Below are positions 17,922 through 25,643 of a stretch of 64,000 nucleotides of DNA, in pieces. Each line of letters opens with the position of its first letter. The stretch's first letter is position 1. Below the pieces are notes generated by a model. It was not told the origin of the DNA and searched no databases. It was given only the letters and a program-made list of their open reading frames with translations. The position numbers and the translations under genes were made by a program. Source of the DNA: Nevskiaceae bacterium (GTDB lineage: Bacteria > Pseudomonadota > Gammaproteobacteria > Steroidobacterales > Steroidobacteraceae); assembly GCA_018883185.1 (NCBI GenBank), contig VEQP01000014.1:1-64000 (forward strand), in the 5' to 3' direction.

Positions 17922-19324
17922 ATCAAAAATCCGAGATTGCGCGCGGCGAAATTATTGATGCTCGGCGCCACCTTGGGCAGATCACTCTCGCCCACTCCAA
18001 ACCAGCTGGCGAGCGTTGCCGCGTACTGATCCGCCGAGACCGTCGGAATGATCCGGCCGCCGCCCACATCCAGCGGACCGTTGATTTCGAGCAGCGGGTA
18101 GTCGCCGTAGAAGCGACCGCCACGCACGGCGCCACCGGCTACCAGTTGTATACCGCCCCAGGCATGGTCGGAGCCATCGCCGTTGGAGGTCAGCGTACGG
18201 CCGAAGTCAGAATGCGTGAACAGCGTGACGTTGTTCTCCATGCCGATCTCAGTCAAAGCGTCGTAGAACGACTTGATCGAGGCGCTGACGTTGGCCAACA
18301 GGCCCGGCTGGTCGGCGACGAGATCGTCGTGCTGATCGAAGCCTCCCGTCGAAACGAAGAAAATCTGTCGCGACATCGAAAGGCTGCTGCGAGCAGCGAC
18401 GAGTTTCGCCACGGTACGCAGCTGCGTCTGCAGCGCCGAGAGCGTCGTGCCCGTGTTGGGCAACGCGGCAAAATTGTACGCACTGCCCAAGGCCCCATTG
18501 ACCTGATCGGCAAACTGCACCGCGCGCTGCTGGATGCGCGCGAAACTGCGCTCGTAGGCAGTGTTGGCGGTCGCACTTGCCGAGGCGCTGTTGATGTTCT
18601 GCAGCGCCGTGCGCCGTCCGAGACCGACGCCACTGGCGGCAAAACCCGTGAACGTTGCGGCGCCAGTCGCACCCATGACATAGGGTCGCGCCACTTCCCC
18701 TGCCTGGAAATACGTCTGCCCGGCAAGCGAAACGTTCAAAGACAAGCCTTGGCTTGAGGTCTGCGCATTGAGCACGTCTGCTACACGGCCGGCCCAGCCG
18801 GACTTCAGCACGGTCTTGCCGCGCAAGCTGTGCCACTGATCCTGCTGGTCGTTATGCGAAAAGAGCTGCGGCGGCAGTGCATGGCCCGTGGTCGTGGCAC
18901 TCTGGTACTGCGCCTTCGTCGTCGGACGCAGCAGCGGCCCGATATTCGGCAGCACGGCGAGCTTGCCCGCGTTGAAGAGATCCCGCGCGCCCGTCATGCT
19001 CGGATGAAAACCAAAGGTTGGATCGCCGGCGAGCTGACCTAGTCGCGTTACGGGCAGCAACGCGGTCCGGTCGATGGCGAGACTCGAGCTCGTACCACCG
19101 CCTCGCGCACGGGAGTAAGCGTTGTACTCAGCGGTGCTGGTCGGCACCACCATGTTCCACGAATCGTTGCCGCCGAATAGAAAGAGACAAACAAGCGCCT
19201 TGTAATCGCCGAAGCCCCCGACGCCGCTCATCTGCGCGTACACGGTATCGGGTGTACGACCGAAGGCATAGGCGACTCCGCCCGCAGCGGCGGCCTTGAG
19301 GAATTTACGACGTTGCCGGTTCAA
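17918..19324 (-). CDS. DUF1501 family Tat-exported protein
   Basis: About 468 residues. I prefer the TTG at 19324, with GAGGGG nine bases upstream, because it starts just before the twin-arginine signal NRQRRKFLKAAAAGGVAYA; a TTG at 19354 would add ten residues and overlap the upstream gene. The body matches DUF1501 (LFLFGGNDSWNMVVPT near the N-terminus, FVSTGGFDQHDDL, FTHSDFGRTLTSNGDGSDHAWGG), a sulfatase/alkaline-phosphatase-like fold. DUF1501 and DUF1800 genes almost always travel together; their function is not known. Confidence 0.9.
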   Translation of the reverse strand: MNRQRRKFLKAAAAGGVAYAFGRTPDTVYAQMSGVGGFGDYKALVCLFLFGGNDSWNMVVPTSTAEYNAYSRARGGGTSSSLAIDRTALLPVTRLGQLAGDPTFGFHPSMTGARDLFNAGKLAVLPNIGPLLRPTTKAQYQSATTTGHALPPQLFSHNDQQDQWHSLRGKTVLKSGWAGRVADVLNAQTSSQGLSLNVSLAGQTYFQAGEVARPYVMGATGAATFTGFAASGVGLGRRTALQNINSASASATANTAYERSFARIQQRAVQFADQVNGALGSAYNFAALPNTGTTLSALQTQLRTVAKLVAARSSLSMSRQIFFVSTGGFDQHDDLVADQPGLLANVSASIKSFYDALTEIGMENNVTLFTHSDFGRTLTSNGDGSDHAWGGIQLVAGGAVRGGRFYGDYPLLEINGPLDVGGGRIIPTVSADQYAATLASWFGVGESDLPKVAPSINNFAARNLGFLI

Positions 19325-19337
19325 GGCAGGGCACCCC

Positions 19338-21149
19338 TCAGCGTTGTAATGCAAACTCAGGCGAAGTGACGATCAAATAAATCGCATCAGCCGTTCGTGT
19401 AGCGAGGGCCGTCGTCGGATTGGTCGCGGGGACTGCCGTACGTTCGATCTGCGTCTTGGCCTCAGCCTTCAAGACGGACGACATCTGCGCGCTACCGCCC
19501 AACAGCTTCTCGGCCACCCGGTTGACGAGTGCCTCGGAGTCCGCGGCGATGGCGAGCTCATCGGTGGTATTGATGAACATGTCATCGGCGTTCAAGGTGG
19601 TCGAGAGCTGCGTGCGCGTGAGGGCCTGCACATAAAAGAAATTTGCGATCTGGGTGTTCGCGTACTCGGTGGCAATCTGCATCTCGGGGGCTACCCGACC
19701 GGCATCGGCGATTTCCCCCGATGGCGCGTAGAAGGGACTGAAAAAATTGAACACCGATGGCGAAGACCCTTGCGCCTGCCCAAACACCGCCGAAGCACCG
19801 CCCGCGAAATTGCGGGCCGCGCCGATCTTGCCGCTCGCCGAGCGGGCGTTGTAGACCCGCCATAGTTGCGTCAGTCGCAGCAGCGGCTCCTTCAGCTTGC
19901 CGGCGTAAGCGGCCTGCGCACCGCTCGCCGCGCCCCGCGCTTCGCTATCGAGCAGGATCGCGCGCACGACGGCCTCAAGATTGCCGCGACGCCCACTGCC
20001 ATCGTTGTTGAACTTCTCGGCCACCCGTTGAATGTAAGCGGGCGAGGGGTTACTGGTGACGAGCTTCTGGATCAGTTGCCGCGAGATGAAGGGACCGACG
20101 TTGGGATGATTGAAAACGTTATCAAGAGCGTCCTTTAAATCCTGCGCGCCCGGCTGATTCGCCGGAATCGTCGCATTCGCCAGCGTCGAGCCACTGTAAG
20201 CCAACACGCGCTTCGTGCCGCTCTCGTGCTGGTCGGCATACAACTGCATCGGCTTGATCTGGTTGTAGCCCGCCGTGGGCGCCAGCTGCGGGCGCGTATT
20301 GGCAAACGTGCAGGCCGGCGCCGTAGACGGGCACGCCCACTTCCAGCCCGTGAAGACTCGTGCGTAGCCCTCGATGATGTCCTGGTTGTAGGTCGGGATC
20401 GGTTGGCCACTCGCATCGAGCCGGTCGCTGCCGTCGATGTTCAGTTCGACGAGCCCGATGCTGAAGAGCTGCATCATCTCGCGGGCGTAGTTCTCGTCGG
20501 GCCGCAGATTCGTACCGGCGACAGACTTCTGGTTGCCGAGCATCGACAAGTACACGCCCATCGCCGGATGCAACGTCACCTCCTCGAGCAAGGTTCGATA
20601 GTTGCCGAAGGCGTTGCGGGCGAGCATGTCGTGAAAGTCAGCTGTGGCGTTCGGCAAATTGAGCAGCGCGCCCACCTGCGAGACCACCATGATTTCAGAC
20701 AACGCGAACGCCACGCGCTGGCGCAGCTGGTCTTCGCCGTAGACGGCGTTGTTGAACCAGCCCTCGAGACGCACCGCGTTAAGGCTGCCGATATTGAAGC
20801 CCTGCGGCACCGGGTTCGGATAGGCCGTCTCGACCGCAGGCAGCAGCAGTGATGCAGGCTTGGCGATCTGCGCATCGATCCAGCGCGTGTATGCGGTGTT
20901 CGAATCACCGAGCGCAATGAGGCGTGAGGCCTCTGCCTCGGTAGCGCCGAAGGTGCTCTGATTGAGGAACCGGAACGCCTCGACCTTACTAATTGGCGGC
21001 GCGGACACGCTTGCGCTCGACGAGCCGCCCGATGAGGACCCACCGCCACCACCGCAGGACGCGAGTGCCGCCGCCACGACCGCGATGAACCCTCGCTGCA
21101 GGAACCATCTGATTGGGCGAAGGCTATGCCTGGCGCGGAGGCTACTCAT
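19338..21149 (-). CDS. DUF1800 family lipoprotein
   Basis: 603 residues. The signal peptide ends in a lipobox (AALASCGGGGG) followed by a Gly/Ser linker, so it is probably lipid-anchored. The body carries DUF1800 hallmarks: RFLNQSTFGATEAEASRL, the NYAREMMQLFSIG motif and VGPFISRQLIQKLVTSNPSPAYI. It precedes the DUF1501 gene by 13 bases (by the start chosen there), so they form one operon. Only outer-surface or periplasmic location can be argued. Confidence 0.9.
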   Translation of the reverse strand: MSSLRARHSLRPIRWFLQRGFIAVVAAALASCGGGGGSSSGGSSSASVSAPPISKVEAFRFLNQSTFGATEAEASRLIALGDSNTAYTRWIDAQIAKPASLLLPAVETAYPNPVPQGFNIGSLNAVRLEGWFNNAVYGEDQLRQRVAFALSEIMVVSQVGALLNLPNATADFHDMLARNAFGNYRTLLEEVTLHPAMGVYLSMLGNQKSVAGTNLRPDENYAREMMQLFSIGLVELNIDGSDRLDASGQPIPTYNQDIIEGYARVFTGWKWACPSTAPACTFANTRPQLAPTAGYNQIKPMQLYADQHESGTKRVLAYSGSTLANATIPANQPGAQDLKDALDNVFNHPNVGPFISRQLIQKLVTSNPSPAYIQRVAEKFNNDGSGRRGNLEAVVRAILLDSEARGAASGAQAAYAGKLKEPLLRLTQLWRVYNARSASGKIGAARNFAGGASAVFGQAQGSSPSVFNFFSPFYAPSGEIADAGRVAPEMQIATEYANTQIANFFYVQALTRTQLSTTLNADDMFINTTDELAIAADSEALVNRVAEKLLGGSAQMSSVLKAEAKTQIERTAVPATNPTTALATRTADAIYLIVTSPEFALQR

Positions 21150-21236
21150 GGCGAAGAGCCTACGCCGGCCGACCGCTCGTCGCTACCGTTCGCAGACCGC
21201 CGCGCGGCGCGCAGCGTCAAGAATGGTCAAGACTCG

Positions 21237-22178
21237 TCAGGAATAGAACTGCGCCGCGAGCAAATCGAGGCGTTGCTCGAAGTCGCCACCCGTGGGCAGC
21301 AACACGCAGCCGGCGGGCAATTCTTCGGCGCTCAACATGCGAGCAGCGAAACCGCCCACCCACACTTCGCAGCGTCCTTTCAATTCATCGGCGAGCTGCG
21401 ATAACTGCAACAAGGCCGGCACTTCGTTCTCGGGCATGACGAGCGACACAAGTACGGCTCGCGCATCGACCTCGAGCGCAAAGCGCGCGATCTCAAGCGG
21501 CGGACAATCGACGCCGAGATAGTGCGTTCGGAACCGCCGCGTTGCAGCCAACCAACTGCACATCAAAATGCCAAGTTCGTGACGCTCGCCCGACAGCGTA
21601 GCGAGCACGAGGCAGGGACCGGTGTCCGAGCGAAGATAGCCGCGAGAGACCGAGATGATCAGCCGACGCACGATGTCGGTGACCATGTGCTCCTGTGCTA
21701 TCGAAACTTCTCCGCGGTGCCAACGCTCACCCACTTCGCGCACGAGCGGCACGAGGATGGTGTTGACGACTTCGTTCGGCGGCAACAAAGCCACCGCCGA
21801 GGTCAACACTTCTTCCACCCCGGACGGGTCGGAGTGCTCAGCGGCATCGATGGCCCGCTCGACATAGGACTGGCCTCGAGTCGGCCCGGGACGGGCCTGG
21901 CCGCCCGAGTCGGCCACCAACTTGGCGAGATCGTCTTCGCCTAGATGCGCGAGGCGGCTGATGGTGTGGCCGAGTTCCGTGGCGGTGCGCAGCAAACGCA
22001 GGCGGGCGACGTCAGCGGCTGAATAGGTGCGCCGGCCTGAACCGTCGCGCGAGGGGGTAACCACCTCGTACCGCCGCTCCCAGGCCCGCAGGGTCTCGAC
22101 CGTCAAGCCGGTGGCTTGGGCGACGGCTTTAATCGTGAATTGGCCGACTGAACGCGGCGATGAGGCGGGTTTGTTCAT
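21237..22178 (-). CDS. CarH/LitR-type MerR regulator with B12-binding light-sensor domain
   Basis: 313 residues. A MerR winged helix (residues 14-80, FTIKAVAQATGLTVETLRAWERRY) is joined to a cobalamin-binding module. Key residues of the light-sensing CarH are all at matching spacing: W153 and H154 in ERWHRGEVSIAQEH, E163 and H164, and the lower-ligand His H200 in GERHELG. In CarH proteins adenosylcobalamin makes a DNA-binding tetramer in the dark, and light breaks it apart to release target genes. The gene is divergent from the fasciclin gene across a repeat-rich spacer. Light sensing is inferred from residue conservation. Confidence 0.88.
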   Translation of the reverse strand: MNKPASSPRSVGQFTIKAVAQATGLTVETLRAWERRYEVVTPSRDGSGRRTYSAADVARLRLLRTATELGHTISRLAHLGEDDLAKLVADSGGQARPGPTRGQSYVERAIDAAEHSDPSGVEEVLTSAVALLPPNEVVNTILVPLVREVGERWHRGEVSIAQEHMVTDIVRRLIISVSRGYLRSDTGPCLVLATLSGERHELGILMCSWLAATRRFRTHYLGVDCPPLEIARFALEVDARAVLVSLVMPENEVPALLQLSQLADELKGRCEVWVGGFAARMLSAEELPAGCVLLPTGGDFEQRLDLLAAQFYS

Positions 22179-22225
22179 GCCTTGTTCAACTCTTGTACAG
22201 CCTTACCATGTACAACATCTTGACA
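22171..22225. promoter_or_regulatory. Repeat-rich operator/promoter between carH-like and fasciclin genes
   Basis: Three direct copies of TTGTnCA occur at an 11-base pitch (TTGTTCA at 22171, TTGTTCA at 22182, TTGTACA at 22193) with an inverted copy TGTACAA at 22209-22215. A TTGACA box at 22220-22225 followed 17 bases later by CATCCT is a plausible -35/-10 for the fasciclin gene, so a bound repressor would cover it. The first copy overlaps the regulator start codon, suggesting autoregulation. Confidence 0.6.
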
Positions 22226-22328
22226 GGTTCCCTTCCGTCTGTCATCCTTCGCTCCGTTGATGTCAGCGTACGCAGGATCGCGGTACGCCTTTAGACGCCC
22301 ATCCGGCCGACCCATTAGGAGTACTGCA

Positions 22329-22814
22329 ATGACCCGTTTTAACGCCAAGATCGCTCTCGCTACCGCCCTGCTCGCCGCAGGTTCGGTGGTTGCTTCCGCC
22401 TCAGGCTCGTCTGTCCTCGATGTCGCCAAGGAGAAGGGTAACTTCACCACCCTCGCCAAGGCCATCGAAGTGGCCGGCCTCCAGGACGCCCTCACCGCTC
22501 AAGGGCCCGTCACCATCTTCGCGCCGACCGACGAGGCCTTCGCGAAACTGCCGCCCGCCCAGCTCGAGGCGCTGCTGCGTCCCGAGAACAAGGACCAGCT
22601 GGTCAAGATCCTCACCAACCACGTGGTTCCGGGCAAGGCGCTCGAAGCCGACGACATGAAGCGCACGCGTAGTGCCAAGACCGTGGCCGGCGAAGAAGTG
22701 AAGTTCGAGCTCGTCCGTGGCCGCCTGCGCGTCGATGGCGCCCGCGTCACGGGTGACTACAACGCCGACAACGGCGTGGTCGTGGCCGTCGACAGCGTGC
22801 TGCTGCCGAACTGA
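22329..22814 (+). CDS. Secreted fasciclin (FAS1) domain protein
   Basis: 161 residues from the ATG at 22329, with AGGAG seven bases upstream. A signal peptide ends near VVASASG, followed by one complete FAS1 domain: H1 motif GPVTIFAPTDEAFAKLP and H2-like LTNHVVPGKALEADDM, ending NGVVVAVDSVLLPN. FAS1 proteins mediate adhesion or bind small hydrophobic molecules outside the cell. The divergent CarH-like gene suggests light control. Confidence 0.93.
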   Translation: MTRFNAKIALATALLAAGSVVASASGSSVLDVAKEKGNFTTLAKAIEVAGLQDALTAQGPVTIFAPTDEAFAKLPPAQLEALLRPENKDQLVKILTNHVVPGKALEADDMKRTRSAKTVAGEEVKFELVRGRLRVDGARVTGDYNADNGVVVAVDSVLLPN

Positions 22815-22914
22815 AGCGCTGACACCACCTTGGAATCGGGCATCGCTTCGCCGTGATGCCCACCCCTCCCAAGGACGGGAGGGTGGCAAGGATGCCAAAC
22901 GTCCATGGACGATC

Positions 22915-22948
22915 CGGGCGAGGCGGGCTGAAAAGTCCGTCTCGCCCG
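22915..22948. repeat. GC-rich inverted repeat in the fasciclin-metE-like spacer
   Basis: CGGGCGAGGCGG and CCGTCTCGCCCG pair in a long stem around a short loop. An upstream hairpin (CCACCCCTCCC with GGGAGGGTGG, about 22859-22886) also occurs. Neither is followed by a convincing T tract, though a run of A residues follows at about 22967. They may end fasciclin transcription or fold in the leader of the next operon. Confidence 0.45.
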
Positions 22949-23070
22949 GGGCCGTTTAGGGTCCCCAAAAAACCGTCTCCGTAACGAACACGCCACTCAC
23001 CAATCCACTAGGTGAGCACGAACCGCCGCATCGGGCGGCCATCATCGGCGCGTTGCTACGATGCCGCGCG

Positions 23071-24087
23071 ATGTTTCCCACCACGACCGTCGGCAGTCTG
23101 CCGAAACCCGACTGGCTCGCCGAGCCCGAGAAACTCTGGGCCGCTTGGCGTTTGTCGGGCGAGGCCCTGCAACAAGCCAAAGAGCGCGCCGCACTCGAGT
23201 GGCTGCGCGAGCAGGAGGCCGCCGGCATCGATATCGTGGGCGATGGCGAGCAGTTTCGCATGCACTTCGTCCACGGCTTTCTCGAGGGCCTCGAAGGCAT
23301 CGACTGGACGCGCAAGACGCGCATGGGCATCCGCAACAATCGCTACGAGGCGGACGTACCGACCGTCACCGGGCCACTGCACCGTCCACGACCGGTGCAT
23401 GTGCCGGACGCCGCGTTCATGCGCCGTCACACTACGCAGAAACTGAAAATCACTCTGCCTGGGCCGATGACCATCTGCGACACACTCGCCGATGGCTACT
23501 ATGGCCGGCGAGCCGACATGGCGATGCGATTCGCCGAGCTGCTCAACGCCGAGGCTCGCGAAATCGAAGCCGCTGGCGCCGAAGTGATACAGTTTGATGA
23601 ACCCGCATTCAATGTATTTCTCGATGAAGTACGCGAGTGGGGTTTGCCGGCGCTCGAGCGCGCGATGCAGGGCCTGCGAGCGACTACGGTCGTGCACATC
23701 TGCTATGGCTACGGGATCGAAGCCAACATCCAATGGAAAGCCTCCCTCGGCGACCAATGGCGGCAGTACGAGCAGATTTTTCCGTGGATCAACGCGAGCA
23801 GCGTGCAGCAGGTATCGCTGGAATTTGCCGGCTCGCGCGTGCCACATGAAGTCTTGCGCCTGCTGCCCGACAAGACGCTGCTGGTCGGCGCGATAGAAGT
23901 GCTGCCCGGCAAACTTGAGAGCCCCGAAGAGGTGGCCCACAACATCCTTGAAGCCACGCGGCATGTGGACTCCGCACGCCTCGTACCCTGCACCAACTGC
24001 GGCATGGCGCCTTTGTCTGCGGCGCTCGCGCGCAGCAAATTACAGGCGCTCGGTGCCGGTGCCGCTTTGGCCCGCCGCCAGCGCTGA
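23071..24087 (+). CDS. Core MetE-like zinc methyltransferase (cobalamin-independent methionine synthase family)
   Basis: 338 residues, corresponding only to the C-terminal catalytic barrel of MetE. The zinc ligands are all recognisable: His and Cys in VVHICYGYG, Glu in SLEFAGS, Cys in VPCTNCGM. The opening TTVGSLPKPDWL is typical. Stand-alone core-MetE proteins include short methionine synthases (MesD, which works with MesX) and relatives that transfer or cleave alkyl groups on other thiols, such as epoxyalkane:coenzyme M transferase. No mesX-like gene is next to it. It heads a run with an SDR, a racemase-fold protein and a flavin hydroxylase, so a catabolic transfer is as likely as methionine synthesis. 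Confidence 0.8.
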   Translation: MFPTTTVGSLPKPDWLAEPEKLWAAWRLSGEALQQAKERAALEWLREQEAAGIDIVGDGEQFRMHFVHGFLEGLEGIDWTRKTRMGIRNNRYEADVPTVTGPLHRPRPVHVPDAAFMRRHTTQKLKITLPGPMTICDTLADGYYGRRADMAMRFAELLNAEAREIEAAGAEVIQFDEPAFNVFLDEVREWGLPALERAMQGLRATTVVHICYGYGIEANIQWKASLGDQWRQYEQIFPWINASSVQQVSLEFAGSRVPHEVLRLLPDKTLLVGAIEVLPGKLESPEEVAHNILEATRHVDSARLVPCTNCGMAPLSAALARSKLQALGAGAALARRQR

Positions 24088-24106
24088 GACGGAGCGACAC
24101 GCACGC

Positions 24107-24883
24107 ATGGATCTGCAACTCACTGGCAAACGCGTGGTGCTCTGCGGTGCAAGCGGCGTTCTTGGCCGAGCGATCGCACGAACGCTCGCCGCCGAGGGCG
24201 CACAGGTCGCCTTGCTCGGTCGCGATCTCGGTCGGCTGCAGGTCGAAGCGATGCAGCGACCCGCGAATTTCTGCGCCATCGGCTGCGACCTTGGCTCCGC
24301 AGCCGGCACAGCACACGCCATCGAAGAAGCGATCACCGCGCTAGGCGGCCTCGACGTGTTCGTCTCGGCGGCGGGCGCTGCGCAAGGCGGCGTGTTCTGG
24401 GAAATCGACGATGCCGCTTGGCAGCGCAACCTCGACATCAAGTTATTCGGCACCATACGCGCACTGCGCGAGGTCGCGCCGCGCATGATCGAGCAACGCG
24501 GCGGACGTATTGTTCTCGTGGTCGGCAACTCCGCACGTCAACCGGAACCGCGCATGTTGCCGGGTGCCGCAGCCAACGCGGCGCTGCTGGCCATCGTGCG
24601 CGGCCTTGCCGAAGAGCTCGGTCCGCACGGCGTCGCGATCAATGCGGTCAACCCAGGTCCGGTGCGCTCGAGTCGCTGGGACACGCTGATGCAGGCGGCA
24701 GCGAAACGCGAGGGCTGCACGCCCGCGGAGGCCGAAGCCAAGTTTCTCGAAAAGACGGCGCTGCGGCGCCTTGCAACGCCCGAAGAGGTCGCCGCCCACG
24801 TAGCCTTCCTCGCCTCGCCCATGGCCGCACACCTTACGGGCACCTCACTCACCATCGATGGCGGCAGTACCAAGTCACCATGA
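24107..24883 (+). CDS. SDR-fold protein lacking the YxxxK catalytic pair
   Basis: 258 residues. The nucleotide-binding motif GASGVLGRAIA, the SDR C-terminal FLASPMAAHLTGTSLTIDGG and VNPGPVRSS are clear. At the active site the usual YxxxK is replaced: after GNSARQPEPRMLP the equivalent positions read GAAAN, so Tyr is Gly and Lys is Asn. It may bind NAD(P) without classical oxidoreduction or use other residues. It starts 19 bases after the MetE-like gene and overlaps the next gene by 4 bases. Confidence 0.85.
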   Translation: MDLQLTGKRVVLCGASGVLGRAIARTLAAEGAQVALLGRDLGRLQVEAMQRPANFCAIGCDLGSAAGTAHAIEEAITALGGLDVFVSAAGAAQGGVFWEIDDAAWQRNLDIKLFGTIRALREVAPRMIEQRGGRIVLVVGNSARQPEPRMLPGAAANAALLAIVRGLAEELGPHGVAINAVNPGPVRSSRWDTLMQAAAKREGCTPAEAEAKFLEKTALRRLATPEEVAAHVAFLASPMAAHLTGTSLTIDGGSTKSP

Positions 24884-25623
24884 CCGACCAACTCGGCTAT
24901 CGCGGCCGCATCGCGATCGTCATTCCCTCGACCAACACAAGCTGTCAGCCCGAGTCCGAGCGCTTGCGCCCACCGGGAGTCACGAACCATGTTGCCCGCA
25001 TCAGCATCCGTGAACGACCGCTCACCAGTGAGCAGGCCTTTCTCGAGCACGTGCAAGCGATGCGCGATGGCATGCGCAGCGCAATCGACCAGGTGATGAC
25101 CTGCCAGCCGACGCACGTGATCATGGGCGTTGCGCTCGAAGCGTTCTGGGGCGGCATCGCAGCAGCCGACGAACTACAGCGCGAACTCGCCGAACGCGCA
25201 GGCGTCGGCGTCTCCATGGGCTCGACCGCGACCGTCGCGGCCCTGCGCAAGCTCGGAGCACGCTCCATTGCCGTGCTCACGCCGCACCAACCACGCGGGG
25301 ATGAACAGGTACGCCGCTATTTCGAGGAGGCAGGATTTGCACTGCCACGACTCATCGGCCTCAAGTGCCCATCGCCCGTGCAGATTGCCCATACCACGGA
25401 GCGGCAAGTCATCGATGCCTTGCGCGCACTCGATGGCGACGACGTCGATGCAATCGTGCAGGTCGGTACCAATCTTGCCGCCATCGACATCTGCGCTGAG
25501 GCCGAGCGCTGGCTCGGCAAGCCGGTGCTAGCGATCAATGCCATCACTTACTGGGACGCGCTGCGACGCTCCGGTATCGACGATCGGGTGCAGGGCTGCG
25601 GCTCGGTACTGGAGCGCTTTTAA
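24880..25623 (+). CDS. Asp/Glu-racemase superfamily protein (maleate isomerase/arylmalonate decarboxylase-like) without catalytic cysteines
   Basis: 247 residues, ATGA overlap with the SDR gene. The N-terminal pattern PSTNTSCQPESERLRPPGV and the C-terminal LGKPVLAINAITYWDALR are those of maleate cis-trans isomerase and arylmalonate decarboxylase. The two cysteine loops are altered: VIMGVALEAFWGG where YACTS is usual, and VQVGTNLAAIDI where a Cys precedes TNL. So neither proton-transfer Cys is present, and the reaction must differ or be lost. Confidence 0.8.
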   Translation: MTDQLGYRGRIAIVIPSTNTSCQPESERLRPPGVTNHVARISIRERPLTSEQAFLEHVQAMRDGMRSAIDQVMTCQPTHVIMGVALEAFWGGIAAADELQRELAERAGVGVSMGSTATVAALRKLGARSIAVLTPHQPRGDEQVRRYFEEAGFALPRLIGLKCPSPVQIAHTTERQVIDALRALDGDDVDAIVQVGTNLAAIDICAEAERWLGKPVLAINAITYWDALRRSGIDDRVQGCGSVLERF

Positions 25624-25643
25624 ATCGTGATGATGGAGAGACC

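Noticed and set aside
22859-22990. Riboswitch or cobalamin-box leader before the MetE-like gene
   Set aside because: Several hairpins are present, but I find no B12-box or SAM-riboswitch core sequence.
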